Shown here: positions 1 through 8,304 of the stretch, piece after piece
Layout: each line of letters begins with the position of its first letter
Position numbering within the stretch: position 1 is the first letter of the stretch
DNA from: a bacterium
Lineage (GTDB): Bacteria; Patescibacteriota; Minisyncoccia; UBA6257; Brennerbacteraceae
Direction of reading: 5' to 3'
Assembly: GCA_027310425.1 (NCBI GenBank)
Contig: DAIDAW010000012.1
Coordinates: forward strand, 1 to 18,632
Length of the DNA stretch: 18,632 nucleotides
The notes under the pieces: model-generated
What the model was told of the DNA's origin: nothing
The model's input: the letters and a program-made list of their open reading frames with translations, nothing else
Databases searched by the model: none
Program-made: the position numbers and the translations under genes

Positions 1-1
1 A

Positions 2-475
2 TACAGTACGGTCTTCTTCGCGAAATACGCTTTATACTTCGCAATCATCGGGGTATTGTACTGGGCGTGGCAGCGGCGCAGGGATGTGTGGCATACGGCG
101 CTGCTCTTTGCGCCGGCGGCCGCGAACCGGCTCGTCTTCACGGAGATCATCCGCTTATTCATTTATTCGCCGCGGCCGTTCATTGTGAATAATTTCGCGC
201 CCCTTGTGTCTGATCCGCAGCGCGAATGGTATACGTCGTTTCCGTCCGGACACGCGATATTTTTATTTTCTTTGGCGACATCGGTGTGGTTTGAGAACAA
301 AAAAGCAGGCGCGATTCTGTTCGGTATCGCCGCGCTTGTCGGCGTCGGCCGCGTTGCGGCAGGCGTCCACTGGCCGACCGATATCATCGGCGGCGCCGCG
401 CTGGGCATCGCATTTTCTATTCCGGAAATCAATATTCTGAAAAAGCTTTTCCCGTCGCGGCACCACATTCGCTAG
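2..475 (+). CDS. PAP2-family lipid phosphatase, 5' end outside window
   Basis: The reading frame is open to the left edge, so this is the C-terminal 157 residues of a longer protein. The PAP2 (type 2 phosphatidic acid phosphatase) signature is complete. Motif 1 appears as RLFIYSPRP (positively charged residue, six residues, then RP), motif 2 as FPSGH, and motif 3 as GRVAAGVHWPTD with its catalytic His and Asp. Several hydrophobic segments fit an integral membrane enzyme. Members dephosphorylate undecaprenyl diphosphate or other phospholipid phosphates on the outer face of the membrane; which substrate applies here cannot be told. A TTG at 56 is a possible internal start, but coding-like sequence continues upstream, so I treat the gene as partial. 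It meets comF tail to tail, with the two stops overlapping. Confidence 0.88.
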   Translation, partial: YSTVFFAKYALYFAIIGVLYWAWQRRRDVWHTALLFAPAAANRLVFTEIIRLFIYSPRPFIVNNFAPLVSDPQREWYTSFPSGHAIFLFSLATSVWFENKKAGAILFGIAALVGVGRVAAGVHWPTDIIGGAALGIAFSIPEINILKKLFPSRHHIR

Positions 476-1218
476 ATTGCGTTGTTGCGCGCTACGACCA
501 AGCCGATCGTTTGTCGCGCTGCGGCGCGTTTCAGTGCGCGGCTTGCTTCCAGGAGCGTCGCTCCCGATGTTGCGATGTCGTCAATAAGAATAACGCGTTT
601 GCCCGCGAGCAGATGCGCTGCGTTCGGCGTTGCATCGAATGCGCCTTTGATGGCCGTGAACCGTTCTTCGCGCGTGCCCAGTTTCATTTGGGGAATGGCG
701 AATGCGGCGCGCCGCAGGCACGGCACGTACGGGATGCCGGTGTGGCGCGAGAATTCCTGCGCGAGCAATGCTGCCTGATTGAACCCGCGCCAGCGCATGC
801 GCCGCGGACTTAAAGGGATGGCAGCGCAGATCCATTCTTCCTTGTTATTTTGGATATATCCGGCAACCACCGCATCGTAGTATGCGTTGAGGAGTTTGGC
901 GATCTGGCGCGCAAGCGGTTCGACAAACCGGTATTTGTAGTCCCAGAGCAGGCGTTTGAGCGCCGGATGTTGGTATTGGCTTGCGACGCCGAGAAAGGTC
1001 AGCGATACGCGGTGACGCGCGCATGATTGGTAGCCGATGCATTTTCTTCCGCAGACGGGGCAAAAAAGCCATTGATGGAGCGGAATTGCGGAAAAGCATT
1101 GGTTGCATAAAAACCCGTCAGGATTTGTTTCTGTGTCATGCGCTGCACCGCAGATCCTGCATTCGAGCGGGAATAGGCAGTCGAGGATGAAAGTACCGAT
1201 TTTTGCAAGGAATCTCAT
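472..1218 (-). CDS. comF: ComF family phosphoribosyltransferase-like protein
   Basis: The 248-residue length is normal for the ComF family. Near the N-terminus there is a cysteine cluster (C20, C23, C38, C41, then a CPVCGRKC group at about 53-60), as in the zinc-binding part of ComF. Near the C-terminus the PRPP-binding loop of type I phosphoribosyltransferases is clear: VILIDDIATSGAT at about residues 209-221. ComF proteins are cytoplasmic and needed for natural transformation in several bacteria, probably in handling imported single-stranded DNA. Its position back to back with the type IV pilus locus fits an uptake role, but that link is inference. The ATG at 1216-1218 is the first in-frame start and gives a family-like N-terminus (MRFLAKIG). 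Confidence 0.9.
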   Translation of the reverse strand: MRFLAKIGTFILDCLFPLECRICGAAHDTETNPDGFLCNQCFSAIPLHQWLFCPVCGRKCIGYQSCARHRVSLTFLGVASQYQHPALKRLLWDYKYRFVEPLARQIAKLLNAYYDAVVAGYIQNNKEEWICAAIPLSPRRMRWRGFNQAALLAQEFSRHTGIPYVPCLRRAAFAIPQMKLGTREERFTAIKGAFDATPNAAHLLAGKRVILIDDIATSGATLLEASRALKRAAARQTIGLVVARNNAI

Positions 1219-1296
1219 GCCATAAACCCTGCTTTATTTTTTGGTTTTTTGCGTTTTCTGTGCGTTGATACGGTTTCACGCTGCCGATATTTAGTG

Positions 1297-1302
1297 TATA
1301 AT
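1297..1302 (+). promoter_or_regulatory. -10 element for pilM, short leader
   Basis: A perfect TATAAT lies in the 96-bp gap between the divergent comF and pilM genes. It ends 12 bases before the pilM ATG, so a start site 6-8 bases downstream would give a leader of only about 5-7 bases. No good -35 hexamer is seen at 17 bp (TTTCAC at 1274-1279 is a weak match). Confidence 0.55.
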
Positions 1303-1314
1303 GGATTTGTATTT

Positions 1315-2418
1315 ATGGCAGCATTGAATTTAGGCACCCTGGCAGCGCAAGCGCGCGATTTTCTGCTTCCTGTTTCGAGCGTACTGGGTATTGATGTGGG
1401 GACGACGTCGATCAAAGTGGTTGAACTTGAACGGCAGGCAGGCGCGATTTCTTTGCGCAATTACGGTTTATTGGAAAATTCCGGGCACTTGGAGCGCGAG
1501 AATGCCGCGCTTCAAACCAGTTCACTCAAGATCATGGACGAGATGACTGCGGGGCTGCTCAAGGAATTACTTAATCAGATGGGACCGACATCCAAGAACG
1601 CGGTATTTTCATTGCCCGCGTTTTCGTCGTTCGTCACGGTGATGGAATTGCCCAATGTGACGGAAAAAGAAGTCGGGCAGGCGGTGCCGTATGAAGCGCG
1701 CCAGTATGTTCCGTTCCCACTCACCGAAGTAGTGCTTGATTGGGAAGTTTTGACGCCGTTGCCCGGCGCGCCGAGCGGTAAAACTGAAGTTCTTCTTATC
1801 GCCGTGCTTCAGGAAGTCGTGAATAAATACTACCGCATTGCGGAACGCGCAGGATTGTCGCTCAAAGCTTTGGAACTTGAGCCGGTTTCTCTTGCGCGTG
1901 CGATGATCGCTGAAGATCCGAGCGCGACCGCGATCATTGATATGGGCGCGCGCGCGACGAGCATTTCCATCGTAGACGAAAAACATGTGCGCCTCACGCA
2001 TGACATTGATACCGCGGGCAACGACCTCACGATGTCGGTTGCGCGCGGCCTCAATATTGCTCCCGGGAAAGCGGAAGATTTAAAACGCGCCCAAGGATTA
2101 AAAGTCAGCCCGTCCCAACAGTTCTTGCCAGCGCTCATGACTCCGATTTTGGACGTTGTCATCGGCGAAGTGCAGAAGCTGATGAAGCGGTATCTCGAGC
2201 GCACGCGCAGGGAGATTAAAAAAGCAGTTCTGACCGGCGGTGCAGTGCTGCCGCCGGGAATCCGCGACTATTTCGAGCAGGAATTGCATATTCCGACTGT
2301 TTTGGGAGATCCGTTTTCAAGCGTATCCTACAATCGCATGCTCGAACCGGTGCTCAAGGAAACGGGAAATTCGTATTCAGTCGCGCTGGGTGCTGCGCTC
2401 AAAGGATTCAAAAAATAG
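1315..2418 (+). CDS. pilM: Type IV pilus assembly protein PilM
   Basis: This 367-residue protein has the actin/FtsA-like ATPase fold of PilM. The phosphate-1 motif GIDVGTTSIKVVEL is at residues 25-38, a second phosphate motif (IDMGARATSISI) near 208-219, and an adenosine-type glycine motif (LTGGAVLPPG) near 307-316. PilM is a cytoplasmic protein that binds the N-terminal tail of PilN and links the inner-membrane alignment complex to the motor. The frame is open further upstream to 1249, but I prefer the ATG at 1315. It follows the TATAAT closely, and the upstream extension would lie across that promoter. It is the first gene of the pilus locus and is separated from pilN by a 184-bp structured gap. 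Confidence 0.93.
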   Translation: MAALNLGTLAAQARDFLLPVSSVLGIDVGTTSIKVVELERQAGAISLRNYGLLENSGHLERENAALQTSSLKIMDEMTAGLLKELLNQMGPTSKNAVFSLPAFSSFVTVMELPNVTEKEVGQAVPYEARQYVPFPLTEVVLDWEVLTPLPGAPSGKTEVLLIAVLQEVVNKYYRIAERAGLSLKALELEPVSLARAMIAEDPSATAIIDMGARATSISIVDEKHVRLTHDIDTAGNDLTMSVARGLNIAPGKAEDLKRAQGLKVSPSQQFLPALMTPILDVVIGEVQKLMKRYLERTRREIKKAVLTGGAVLPPGIRDYFEQELHIPTVLGDPFSSVSYNRMLEPVLKETGNSYSVALGAALKGFKK

Positions 2419-2467
2419 TGCATGTGGATAAATGCATCCTGCAGAAGCGGCTTTTTGATTCAGGCAA

Positions 2468-2476
2468 TGGTATACT
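2468..2476 (+). promoter_or_regulatory. Extended -10 promoter ahead of pilN
   Basis: TGG-TATACT forms an extended -10 (TGn followed by a hexamer with 5 of 6 matches to TATAAT). The same nine bases recur at 11922-11930. A start site about 7 bases downstream falls near 2483, exactly where a 7-bp stem begins. No convincing -35 is seen. Confidence 0.5.
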
Positions 2477-2482
2477 AGACAA

Positions 2483-2574
2483 AGGAGCGCACCCGAGAGG
2501 AGATTTCCCGTGGCGTCCACGCTCCTATAGGGCGTGAGGCGGATACAATACGCATCCGCGCGAAATCTTTTTTC
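2483..2574 (+). ncRNA. Structured leader RNA upstream of pilN (candidate)
   Basis: The 184-bp gap between pilM and pilN is not coding in any convincing way. It holds two clear inverted repeats. AGGAGCG (2483-2489) pairs with CGCTCCT (2520-2526) around a 30-base loop. GCGGAT (2539-2544) pairs with ATCCGC (2554-2559) around a 9-base loop, followed eight bases later by a run of six T (2568-2573). A GTGG/CCAC hairpin (2510-2513 with 2517-2520) could compete with the first stem. The second hairpin plus T run looks like a loose terminator or attenuator inside the pilus operon. I do not recognise a known riboswitch class. Confidence 0.4.
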
Positions 2575-2602
2575 AAAGAAACATCGAATATTCTTACCGG
2601 AT

Positions 2603-3151
2603 ATGGAAACAGGACAGAATGTACAACAGCTTCCGAAGGCAGAAATTGCCGCTCCAGCGACGCCGCGCAATTTGCTGTTCGGGTCACTTATCTTTTTATT
2701 CGTGACGAGCGCGTTTTATCTGTTCAGCGCAGGGTATAAGAAAGTCGCCGAAACCCAGGTGCAGAATCTTGACAATGAAATTCAGGATACGGTTGCATCG
2801 CTTTCCAAGGACGAAGTGCAGAAAGTATTGACACTCGACGCGGAAATCAAAAAACTCCGCACACTGCTTCCGAATCACGTATACATGTCGCGCGCATTCC
2901 AGTTTTTGGAAACGAATACAAGTCCGAAAATCGCATTCAGTTCGCTGAATTTTGATACGACGACGAATATTCTGCAGCTGTCCGGCACTGCGCCGTCGCT
3001 CACGGACGTGAGTTTGCAGGCAGCCGCATTCAAACAGGCACCGGACGTGCGCGACGTTGTGATTCGCGATATCGGCATTGGCAGGGACGGCCGCGCGTAC
3101 ACGTTCAAACTCGACGTCTTCGTTCTGAAAAGCTTAATTCTTGCGCAATAA
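2603..3151 (+). CDS. pilN: PilN-like pilus assembly protein
   Basis: This is a 182-residue bitopic membrane protein at the PilN position. It has a short cytoplasmic N-terminus (about 25 residues), one transmembrane segment at about 25-46, a charged, probably coiled-coil stretch at about 50-95, and a C-terminal alpha/beta domain like the fimbrial assembly (PilN) domain. PilN pairs with PilO in the periplasmic-side alignment complex and binds PilM through its N-terminus. The canonical PilN N-terminal INLLP motif is not evident, so the call rests on topology and gene order. A GTG at 2534 would extend the frame upstream, but that part lies inside the structured leader, so ATG 2603 is preferred. 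The last codons are CAA TAA, and pilO starts one base later. Confidence 0.82.
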   Translation: METGQNVQQLPKAEIAAPATPRNLLFGSLIFLFVTSAFYLFSAGYKKVAETQVQNLDNEIQDTVASLSKDEVQKVLTLDAEIKKLRTLLPNHVYMSRAFQFLETNTSPKIAFSSLNFDTTTNILQLSGTAPSLTDVSLQAAAFKQAPDVRDVVIRDIGIGRDGRAYTFKLDVFVLKSLILAQ

Positions 3152-3152
3152 T

Positions 3153-3773
3153 ATGAAAAGCTCCGCGCGCGTTCTGATCACTTTTTTCATGAGCATCGTG
3201 GTGTTTATTGCCGCGCTCTATGTGCTGTTTTCCCTCGACATGGCGCAATGGCAGGATGTGCAGGGAATGCGCTACAAAGTCGCCGAACGGCAAGCGGTGC
3301 GCAACCGGCTCATGGATTTGATTTCCCAATTCCGGGAGAAAGTCGCGCAATTCACCGACCTGAATTCACAGATTGCGCTCATTACCAATACGCTTCCTCC
3401 GTCGATGAATATTCCGGAATTGCTTGCAACTATGGAAGCAATAAGCGCACAGACGAAAGTTACGCTCGACCAGATTACCTTCACATCGGTATCGGCGACT
3501 CAGCAAACCCAGCAGGTCGCTCCCGCGCAGACGCCGGGCGTGAAGATTGGGCAAAGCAAAGCGCTCGAAGTAACTATGAATCTGTCCGGATCAGGAGATT
3601 ACAGCGCGGTAAAAGATTTCATTGCTTCTCTCGAAACCGAACAGCGTCTCATTGACGTGCGTTCGCTCGTGGTGGCGCCGCTGCCGGCGGTTGGCGGCAA
3701 AACGCCGCTGTTCACGTTCAAAATCGATGCGAAAGCGTATTACATTACGCCACCTCAATTCACCTTGCCTTAA
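3153..3773 (+). CDS. pilO: PilO-like pilus assembly protein
   Basis: The 206-residue protein has the PilO layout: a short cytoplasmic start, a transmembrane helix at about residues 6-28, a coiled-coil stretch to about 95 ending in the typical TLPPSMNIPELL turn, then an alpha/beta C-terminal domain. PilO forms heterodimers with PilN on the outer face of the membrane and helps transmit motor activity to the pilus. The start is ATG 3153 within CAATAATATG, where the pilN stop and pilO start are one base apart. There is no Shine-Dalgarno sequence, so translational coupling is likely. A Gln/Thr/Pro-rich insert at about 119-130 looks like a flexible linker. Confidence 0.88.
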   Translation: MKSSARVLITFFMSIVVFIAALYVLFSLDMAQWQDVQGMRYKVAERQAVRNRLMDLISQFREKVAQFTDLNSQIALITNTLPPSMNIPELLATMEAISAQTKVTLDQITFTSVSATQQTQQVAPAQTPGVKIGQSKALEVTMNLSGSGDYSAVKDFIASLETEQRLIDVRSLVVAPLPAVGGKTPLFTFKIDAKAYYITPPQFTLP

Positions 3774-3778
3774 ACCGT

Positions 3779-4102
3779 ATGGACGTTTCTCAAATGCAAA
3801 AACCTGAACAAGTCGTCATCGGCAGGCGCGCGCCGTCATCGCCGGTGCTGCTTGTGATGGCGCTTATTATTTCGTTCGGCCTCGTGCTCGTAGGGTACAT
3901 CGTGTTCGTGAAGCCGAATACCGGACCCGCGACAGCATTATTCAACAAAGTGTTCCCTGCACAATCCGGTCTCATTCAGCTCGAACAGGTTGATCTCGAT
4001 ATCAACGGCATTGTAACGAATCCGATATTCAGCAAGCTGAAAGAATATGGGCCGATTCCGCTCCAGCTGCCGCCTCTCGGTAAGCCGAATCCGTTCATTT
4101 AA
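3779..4102 (+). CDS. Small membrane protein at the PilP position
   Basis: This 107-residue protein starts five bases after pilO and is followed by pilB. It has one transmembrane segment at about residues 20-43 and a short external tail of about 60 residues ending in a proline-rich stretch (LQLPPLGKPNPFI). Classical PilP is a lipoprotein of about 170 residues that links PilN/PilO to the secretin. This one has no lipobox Cys, is much shorter and is membrane-anchored, which fits an organism without an outer-membrane secretin. I infer a role in the PilNO complex from position only; no family is clearly recognised. Confidence 0.75.
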   Translation: MDVSQMQKPEQVVIGRRAPSSPVLLVMALIISFGLVLVGYIVFVKPNTGPATALFNKVFPAQSGLIQLEQVDLDINGIVTNPIFSKLKEYGPIPLQLPPLGKPNPFI

Positions 4103-4143
4103 TCGATAGCATACAGGGGCGAATAAACTAATCCAGCACGGCA

Positions 4144-5889
4144 ATGGCTGTTCCGTTTGACCTTCTCGATACCTTTGTTGAACAAAAACGGGTTTCAAAA
4201 ACCGACGCGAGCCGGATGCGCGATGATGCGAAGCGCCGGGGCGTTGACGTTGAACTCGTGCTCGGAGAGTCGGGGCTGGTTTCTCCGGCGGATGTCGCGA
4301 AACTGAAAGCTGATGCGTTCGGGCTGCCGGTGAAAACATTCGGAAAAGACGAACAGGTTCCCAAAGAGGTATTGTCGTTAATCCCGCAGGAATCAGCGCG
4401 GTTTTACCAGGTGGTTGCGTTTGCCAAAGACAGCGCAGCGCTGTCGGTCGGCATGGTGCATCCGGAGAACAGCAAAGCGCAGGAAGCGCTTAAATTTATT
4501 GCGCAAGGGCTTGGCGTAACGCTCAAGCTTTTTGCGATCGCGTATGCCGATTATGCGCGTTTTGTTTCTGGGTATTCCACGTTCGGCGAGGCGATTGCGC
4601 AGTCCTTGAAGACATTCAAGCAAGACGACAGCCAGAAAAATTATCTGCCGGGTCACGTGTCGATTAGTTTTGACAATATGCAGTCGCTCAAGAGCGAGGA
4701 GACGCCGATTATCAAAATCGTTTCCGATATCGTCCGGCATGGCATCAGCGAACGGGCATCCGATATCCATATCGAACCCGAGCCTGCGCGCCTGCGCGTC
4801 CGCTATCGCATCGACGGGGACCTTGCGTCCGCGCTTTACCTGCCGCTTGAAGTCCATCAGGCGATTCTCTCGCGCATCAAGATTATGGCGAACATCAAGA
4901 TTGATGAAACGCGCGTACCTCAGGACGGCAGATTCTCCGGCATGGTGGACGGCAAACAGATCGATTTCCGCGTTGCGACGTTTCCTACTGCCAATGGGGA
5001 AAAAGTCGCCATCCGTATTCTGGATCCAAGCGTCGGACTGATGTCGCTCGAAGAGCTTGGATTCTCTCCATGGAACCTTGAAAAAACGAAAGGAGCGCTT
5101 TTGAAGCCGTTTGGCATGATCCTTGTGACCGGCCCCACGGGTTCTGGAAAAAGCACCTCGCTTTATGCGATGCTCCAGGCGCTCAATCAGGATGGCGTGA
5201 ATATCGTTACACTCGAGGATCCGATCGAATATTTCGTGCCCGGCATCAACCAGTCTCAGGTATTGCCGGAAATCGGTTACACGTTTGGATTCGGGCTTCG
5301 GAGCATTTTGCGCCAGGATCCCAATGTGGTGATGGTGGGAGAGATCCGCGATCAGGAAACTGCGGAACTTGCAGTGCATGCCGCGCTGACCGGCCACGTG
5401 ATGCTGTCAACTCTCCATACGAATAACGCGCTTGGCACGGTGCCGCGTCTGCTCGATCTCGGGGTCCAGCGGTTTTTGATTCCTTCAACGCTCAATATCG
5501 TGATATCGCAGCGCCTCGTGCGCAGGCTGTGCGACAATTGCAAAAAACAGGTGCAGGCGTCCGGAGAAGTGGAAAAAGTCATTGCTGACGCGCTTGCAGC
5601 CTTACCCGAACCAGTCAAAGCGCAGGTGCCATATAAGAAACCATTTGCTTTATACGAGCCGGTCGGATGCGACGTATGCAAGGGGAAAGGTACGCGCGGT
5701 CGCCTGGGTGTGTATGAAATTCTTACGATGACGCCCGAACTCGAGGCAATCGTGCTTGCCGGCACCGCGGACGATAAGCTGGCAGCGGAAGCGCGCCGCC
5801 AAGGGATGACGACGATGCGTCAAGAGGGCGTACTCCAGGCGCTCGCGGGCAAGATTTCATTCGCAGAGGTGCTGAAAGAAACTGCATAA
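4144..5889 (+). CDS. pilB: Type IV pilus extension ATPase PilB
   Basis: The 581-residue protein has the full PilB/GspE architecture. An N-terminal type II secretion E domain covers roughly 1-150. A linker and N2 domain contain ASDIHIEPEP (about 205-214). The motor domain has Walker A GPTGSGKS at 330-337, the Asp box/Walker B region near GEIRDQETAE, and the His box LSTLHTNNA. Two CxxC pairs at about C463/C466 and C509/C512 form the zinc motif typical of PilB/GspE. It is a cytoplasmic hexameric ATPase that powers pilin addition through PilC. The ATG at 4144 gives a family-like N-terminus; no Shine-Dalgarno is visible. pilT follows after six bases. Confidence 0.96.
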   Translation: MAVPFDLLDTFVEQKRVSKTDASRMRDDAKRRGVDVELVLGESGLVSPADVAKLKADAFGLPVKTFGKDEQVPKEVLSLIPQESARFYQVVAFAKDSAALSVGMVHPENSKAQEALKFIAQGLGVTLKLFAIAYADYARFVSGYSTFGEAIAQSLKTFKQDDSQKNYLPGHVSISFDNMQSLKSEETPIIKIVSDIVRHGISERASDIHIEPEPARLRVRYRIDGDLASALYLPLEVHQAILSRIKIMANIKIDETRVPQDGRFSGMVDGKQIDFRVATFPTANGEKVAIRILDPSVGLMSLEELGFSPWNLEKTKGALLKPFGMILVTGPTGSGKSTSLYAMLQALNQDGVNIVTLEDPIEYFVPGINQSQVLPEIGYTFGFGLRSILRQDPNVVMVGEIRDQETAELAVHAALTGHVMLSTLHTNNALGTVPRLLDLGVQRFLIPSTLNIVISQRLVRRLCDNCKKQVQASGEVEKVIADALAALPEPVKAQVPYKKPFALYEPVGCDVCKGKGTRGRLGVYEILTMTPELEAIVLAGTADDKLAAEARRQGMTTMRQEGVLQALAGKISFAEVLKETA

Positions 5890-5895
5890 GAAGCA

Positions 5896-7008
5896 ATGGA
5901 CCAGAATTATAAAATCAAACTCGGCCAGTATCTCGAACTTGCGCAGACTCAGGGAGCATCCGATCTCCATCTGGGTGTTGGGCGCAGGCCCACGCTGCGC
6001 ATCGACGGCGATCTCGTGCAGCTGACTAAGGAACCGCTCTTTGTCACTGATGATATGAAAGGATTTATGAGCGTGCTCTTGAGCGAAGATCAGCGCAAGC
6101 AGTTCGAGCAGGAAAAAGAAATCGATTTCGGCTACACGCACGATGAGAAAATACGGTGCCGGTGCAATATCTATTTGCAGCGCAATTACATTACTATTGC
6201 AATCCGCCTCATTCCATTCCAAATCCGGAGCATCGAAGAATTGAATCTGCCGCACGTCATCCATGAATTCGCGAACATGAGCCAGGGGTTCTGTCTCGTG
6301 GTGGGGCCTGCGGGAAACGGAAAATCAACGACGCTTGCGGCGCTCATTGACGAAATCAACCACAAGCGGTTCGACCACATCATCACCATCGAGGATCCGA
6401 TCGAATATATTTTCGACCAGGACCGATGCCTCATTGATCAGCGCGAACTCGGATTCGATACTGTATCATTCAACCGCGCCTTGCGTTCCGCGCTCCGCCA
6501 GGATCCGGACGTGCTCATGGTGGGCGAGATGCGTGATCCGGAAACTATGGCGATTGCGCTGACTGCAGCGGAAACCGGGCATTTGGTATTTTCTACGCTT
6601 CATACGAATAACGCGGCGCAGACTATCGACCGCATCATCGACAGTTTTCCTGGCGGCCAGCAGGGTCAGGTGCGTTCCCAGCTTGCTTCAACCATCGTAG
6701 GTATTGTGTCGCAGCGCCTGATTCCGCGCATTGAGGGCGGGAGAGTGCCGGCGACCGAAGTTATGCTTGCTAACGCTGCAGTGCGGAACTTGATCCGCGA
6801 AGACAAGGTGTACCAGATTGACCTGGTTATCGAAACGTCTCTGGATAAAGGCATGGTGTCGCTCAACCGGTCGCTCGTTGACCTCGTGCGCAGGCGGGAA
6901 ATTTCCGAAGAAAGCGCATATCTCTATTCCGTGAATCCGTCGGAATTGAAAAATTTCCTGGGCACGAACACGAGCTTTACGCAAACCATTCAAGGAGCTA
7001 GTATGTAA
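5896..7008 (+). CDS. pilT: Type IV pilus retraction ATPase PilT
   Basis: This 370-residue secretion ATPase lacks the N-terminal E domain and the zinc motif of PilB, as expected for PilT. Visible motifs are GASDLHLGVG near the N-terminus, Walker A GPAGNGKS at residues 137-144, the Walker B/Asp region VGEMRDPETM, and the His box FSTLHTNNAAQT. The C-terminal AIRLIPF signature also appears, here at about residues 97-103 (AIRLIPF in the N-terminal PAS-like domain). PilT depolymerises the pilus, giving the retraction needed for twitching, surface pulling or DNA uptake. The Walker A carries Ala and Asn where Thr and Ser are usual, but the catalytic Lys and Ser are present. It sits between pilB and pilC with gaps of only a few bases. 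Confidence 0.95.
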   Translation: MDQNYKIKLGQYLELAQTQGASDLHLGVGRRPTLRIDGDLVQLTKEPLFVTDDMKGFMSVLLSEDQRKQFEQEKEIDFGYTHDEKIRCRCNIYLQRNYITIAIRLIPFQIRSIEELNLPHVIHEFANMSQGFCLVVGPAGNGKSTTLAALIDEINHKRFDHIITIEDPIEYIFDQDRCLIDQRELGFDTVSFNRALRSALRQDPDVLMVGEMRDPETMAIALTAAETGHLVFSTLHTNNAAQTIDRIIDSFPGGQQGQVRSQLASTIVGIVSQRLIPRIEGGRVPATEVMLANAAVRNLIREDKVYQIDLVIETSLDKGMVSLNRSLVDLVRRREISEESAYLYSVNPSELKNFLGTNTSFTQTIQGASM

Positions 7009-7016
7009 ACAGGAAT

Positions 7017-8234
7017 ATGAAATTCACATACAGCGCGAAAAATCAGAAAGGTGAAGTGGTGAGCGGCATGCTTGAGGCGGCGCATCAAGAAGCGGCTCTG
7101 AGCGTACTGCAGCAAGCCGGATTGATTGTCCTCAAAATTGCCAAGAAAGAAGAAACCGTATGGTATGCGCGTCTTTTGACGCAGTTCCAGAGCGCAGGGC
7201 TCAAGGATATTTCGGTGTTTACGCGCCAGCTTTCCACGCTTCTCGAAGCGCAGGTGTCGCTGGTCGATGCATTGCAGACTGTGTACGCTCAGACGAGTAA
7301 CACAGTCCTGCGCGACGTGATTTTCGATATGTATACGGATATCCAGGCAGGCATTTCGTTTTCCGACGCTCTGGCAAAACAGGAACGCGTATTTTCTCTT
7401 TTTTACGTGAATATGGTGCGCGCAGCGGAACTGACCGGCAGGCTTGATGCTGCGCTTCAATATCTTGCGGATTATTACGAGCAGCAGGCGTACGTGAATG
7501 GGAAAATCCGCGGCGCCATGGTATATCCGCTTTTTATCATCGGATTATTCGCGGTCGTGATCGGCATTATGGTAACGGTTGTGATTCCGCAGCTTGGCAC
7601 CGTGCTTTTGGAAAGCGGCGTTACGATCAATGAAATGCCGGTTATGACCAGAATTCTGTTCAGCGTCGGATTATTCTTTCAGCAGTATACGGGGCTCGTG
7701 GCACTCATTGCGCTTGTCACGGTGTTTTTTCTTGTGCGCTATCTCGCGTCGGATGAAGGTTCGCTTTTAGTAAGCACGCTCGCGCTTCGCATGCCGATCA
7801 TTGGCTTCTTTTTGAGGAACGTATATGTATCGCGGTTCGCCGAGACATTAAGCGTGCTTTTGAAAGGCGGCATTCCAGTCGCTTCGGCGCTTGAAATTAC
7901 CGCAGCGGTTGTCGGAAGCGTGTATTACCAGGAAACGATTATGGAGATTGCGCAGGGCGTACGCCAGGGAGAAATGATTTCCGCGATTCTGGCGCAGTAT
8001 CCCGAATATTTTCCTACGCTCGTTTCGCAAATGGTCGCAGTCGGCGAAAAGACCGGAAAGCTTGAGGAATTGCTCAGAAAAGTGTCTTTGTTTTATAACC
8101 GGGAAGTCGAAGCGATGGTGAATAATTTAACCGAAATTCTGCAACCGGTTCTGATTGTCGCGCTCGGCGTGCTCATCGGCGGGCTCATTGCTGCGGTTAT
8201 TTTGCCGATTTATCAGGTTGCGCAGCGGTTCTAG
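7017..8234 (+). CDS. pilC: Type IV pilus inner-membrane platform protein PilC
   Basis: This 405-residue polytopic protein has two T2SSF (GspF) domains, at about residues 65-190 and 270-395. Three membrane segments are at about 170-192, 213-240 and 373-400. The N-terminus (MKFTYSAKNQKGEVVSG) is typical of PilC, as is the repeated pattern FTRQLSTLLEAQVSL...FAETLSVLLKGGIPV that begins each domain. PilC is the membrane platform that PilB and PilT turn to add or remove pilins. ATG 7017 is nine bases after the pilT stop, with AGGA placed too close to be a good ribosome site. Seventy bases separate it from the pilin, where a new promoter lies. Confidence 0.95.
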   Translation: MKFTYSAKNQKGEVVSGMLEAAHQEAALSVLQQAGLIVLKIAKKEETVWYARLLTQFQSAGLKDISVFTRQLSTLLEAQVSLVDALQTVYAQTSNTVLRDVIFDMYTDIQAGISFSDALAKQERVFSLFYVNMVRAAELTGRLDAALQYLADYYEQQAYVNGKIRGAMVYPLFIIGLFAVVIGIMVTVVIPQLGTVLLESGVTINEMPVMTRILFSVGLFFQQYTGLVALIALVTVFFLVRYLASDEGSLLVSTLALRMPIIGFFLRNVYVSRFAETLSVLLKGGIPVASALEITAAVVGSVYYQETIMEIAQGVRQGEMISAILAQYPEYFPTLVSQMVAVGEKTGKLEELLRKVSLFYNREVEAMVNNLTEILQPVLIVALGVLIGGLIAAVILPIYQVAQRF

Positions 8235-8261
8235 GCCTGCGGCGGCCGGGAAGCGCCGTTA

Positions 8262-8270
8262 TGCTATAAT
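8262..8270 (+). promoter_or_regulatory. Extended -10 promoter for the pilin gene
   Basis: TGC-TATAAT is a perfect extended -10. Just upstream a GC-rich inverted repeat (CGGCG 8240-8244 with CGCCG 8254-8258) could end transcripts from pilC. The start site would fall near 8277, giving a leader of about 28 bases before ATG 8305 that contains AAGGAAA. The promoter would let the pilin be made in excess over the assembly machinery. Confidence 0.6.
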
Positions 8271-8304
8271 GAATGTATACAAGGAAATAAACGAGAATCT
8301 TTCT

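Noticed and set aside
4393..5397. 334-codon open frame on the - strand
   Set aside because: It lies wholly inside pilB, with skewed composition and no recognisable motif; pilB covers this DNA with a complete ATPase.
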